DNA of 5,599 bases from Lactobacillaceae bacterium. GTDB taxonomy: Bacteria; Bacillota; Bacilli; Lactobacillales; Lactobacillaceae. The position numbers and the translations under genes are program-made. The stretch lies in assembly GCA_031261865.1 (NCBI GenBank), contig JAISIV010000091.1, positions 1 through 5,599 of the forward strand. Direction: 5' to 3'. Position 1 is the first letter of the stretch. Each line of letters opens with the position of its first letter. This document shows positions 5,411 to 5,599 of the stretch, in pieces. The notes below the pieces were generated by a model, which had not been told where the DNA came from, did not search any database, and saw only the letters and a program-made list of their open reading frames with translations.

Positions 5411-5599
5411 CTATTTTGATGCTCTAATCAAAGCGTTTCTTAGTGCATCATCCACAGCGTAAATAAACAACCCATGTACGCCTCGTTTAATTAAAACATT
5501 CAATTCGTTTTGTAAATGTTCCATTCCATAGTCTATTCCGTCACGCCGCTTTGTTGCATTTTTATTTTGACTTGCTGCTGGATTGAACGTAACTCGACC
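5411..5599 (-). CDS. C-terminal end of a DUF2075/Schlafen-like ATPase (partial)
   Basis: The last 62 residues of a protein whose 5' part lies beyond the right edge of the window; the stop is TAG at 5413-5411. The diagnostic part is ELNVLIKRGVHGLFIYAVDD followed by ALRNALIRAS. This resembles the C-terminal motif of DUF2075 proteins (superfamily 1-like ATPase/helicases related to Schlafen group proteins), where a segment like 'NTYRVLLTRGxKGxYIYxxD' closes the nucleotide-binding core. The Thr/Ser before Arg-Gly is Lys here (IKRG). These proteins are predicted to act on nucleic acids and often occur in mobile or defence-related regions. The gene runs on the same strand as the exonuclease operon but is separated from it by two terminators and the transposase remnant. 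Confidence 0.65.
   Translation of the reverse strand, partial: GRVTFNPAASQNKNATKRRDGIDYGMEHLQNELNVLIKRGVHGLFIYAVDDALRNALIRASK

Noticed and set aside
1..5599. CRISPR arrays, tRNA or rRNA genes
   Set aside because: No regularly spaced direct repeats and no cloverleaf or rRNA-like sequence were seen on either strand.

Overview
The window looks like chromosomal DNA of a low-GC Gram-positive bacterium, most likely a lactic acid bacterium (Lactobacillaceae: Lactobacillus/Weissella/Leuconostoc type). The clues are the AT-rich composition, strong AGGAGG-type ribosome binding sites, a TTG start, a CcpA (cre)-like palindrome and a fragment resembling an ISL3-family transposase. The exact genus cannot be fixed from the sequence alone.

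Left third (1-1416): two independent plus-strand genes, each closed by a strong intrinsic terminator. The first is a 60-residue protein of unknown function (122-304). The second is a three-helix membrane protein with an exported C-terminal domain (486-1127), preceded by a 20-bp inverted repeat that ends at its ribosome binding site. A small minus-strand gene (1204-1401, 65 aa) converges on it, with a cre-like site in its promoter region.

Middle and right (1710-4951): a minus-strand block of DNA-processing-type genes. In transcription order they are a SAP-like-domain protein (4951-4412), a DEDDh (DnaQ/epsilon-like) exonuclease fused to a LigA-type BRCT domain (4397-3540), and a small protein that reads as a divergent BRCT-like fold (3534-3142). 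These three are tightly packed and should be one operon. After a 310-base gap comes a longer SAP-like protein with a TPR-like C-terminal part (2831-1710), which seems to be a paralogue of the first. The block combines putative DNA-binding modules, an exonuclease and two BRCT-type modules, which suggests nucleic-acid repair, maintenance or defence. That role is inference.

The block appears to be bracketed by insertion-sequence debris: an IS3/IS150-like terminal repeat at 1674-1695 and an ISL3-like transposase N-terminus at about 5216-5293. At the right edge is the last part of a minus-strand gene (5599-5411) resembling the C-terminus of DUF2075/Schlafen-type ATPases. Between it and the operon lie two hairpin terminators. 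The layout fits an accessory island assembled next to insertion sequences.
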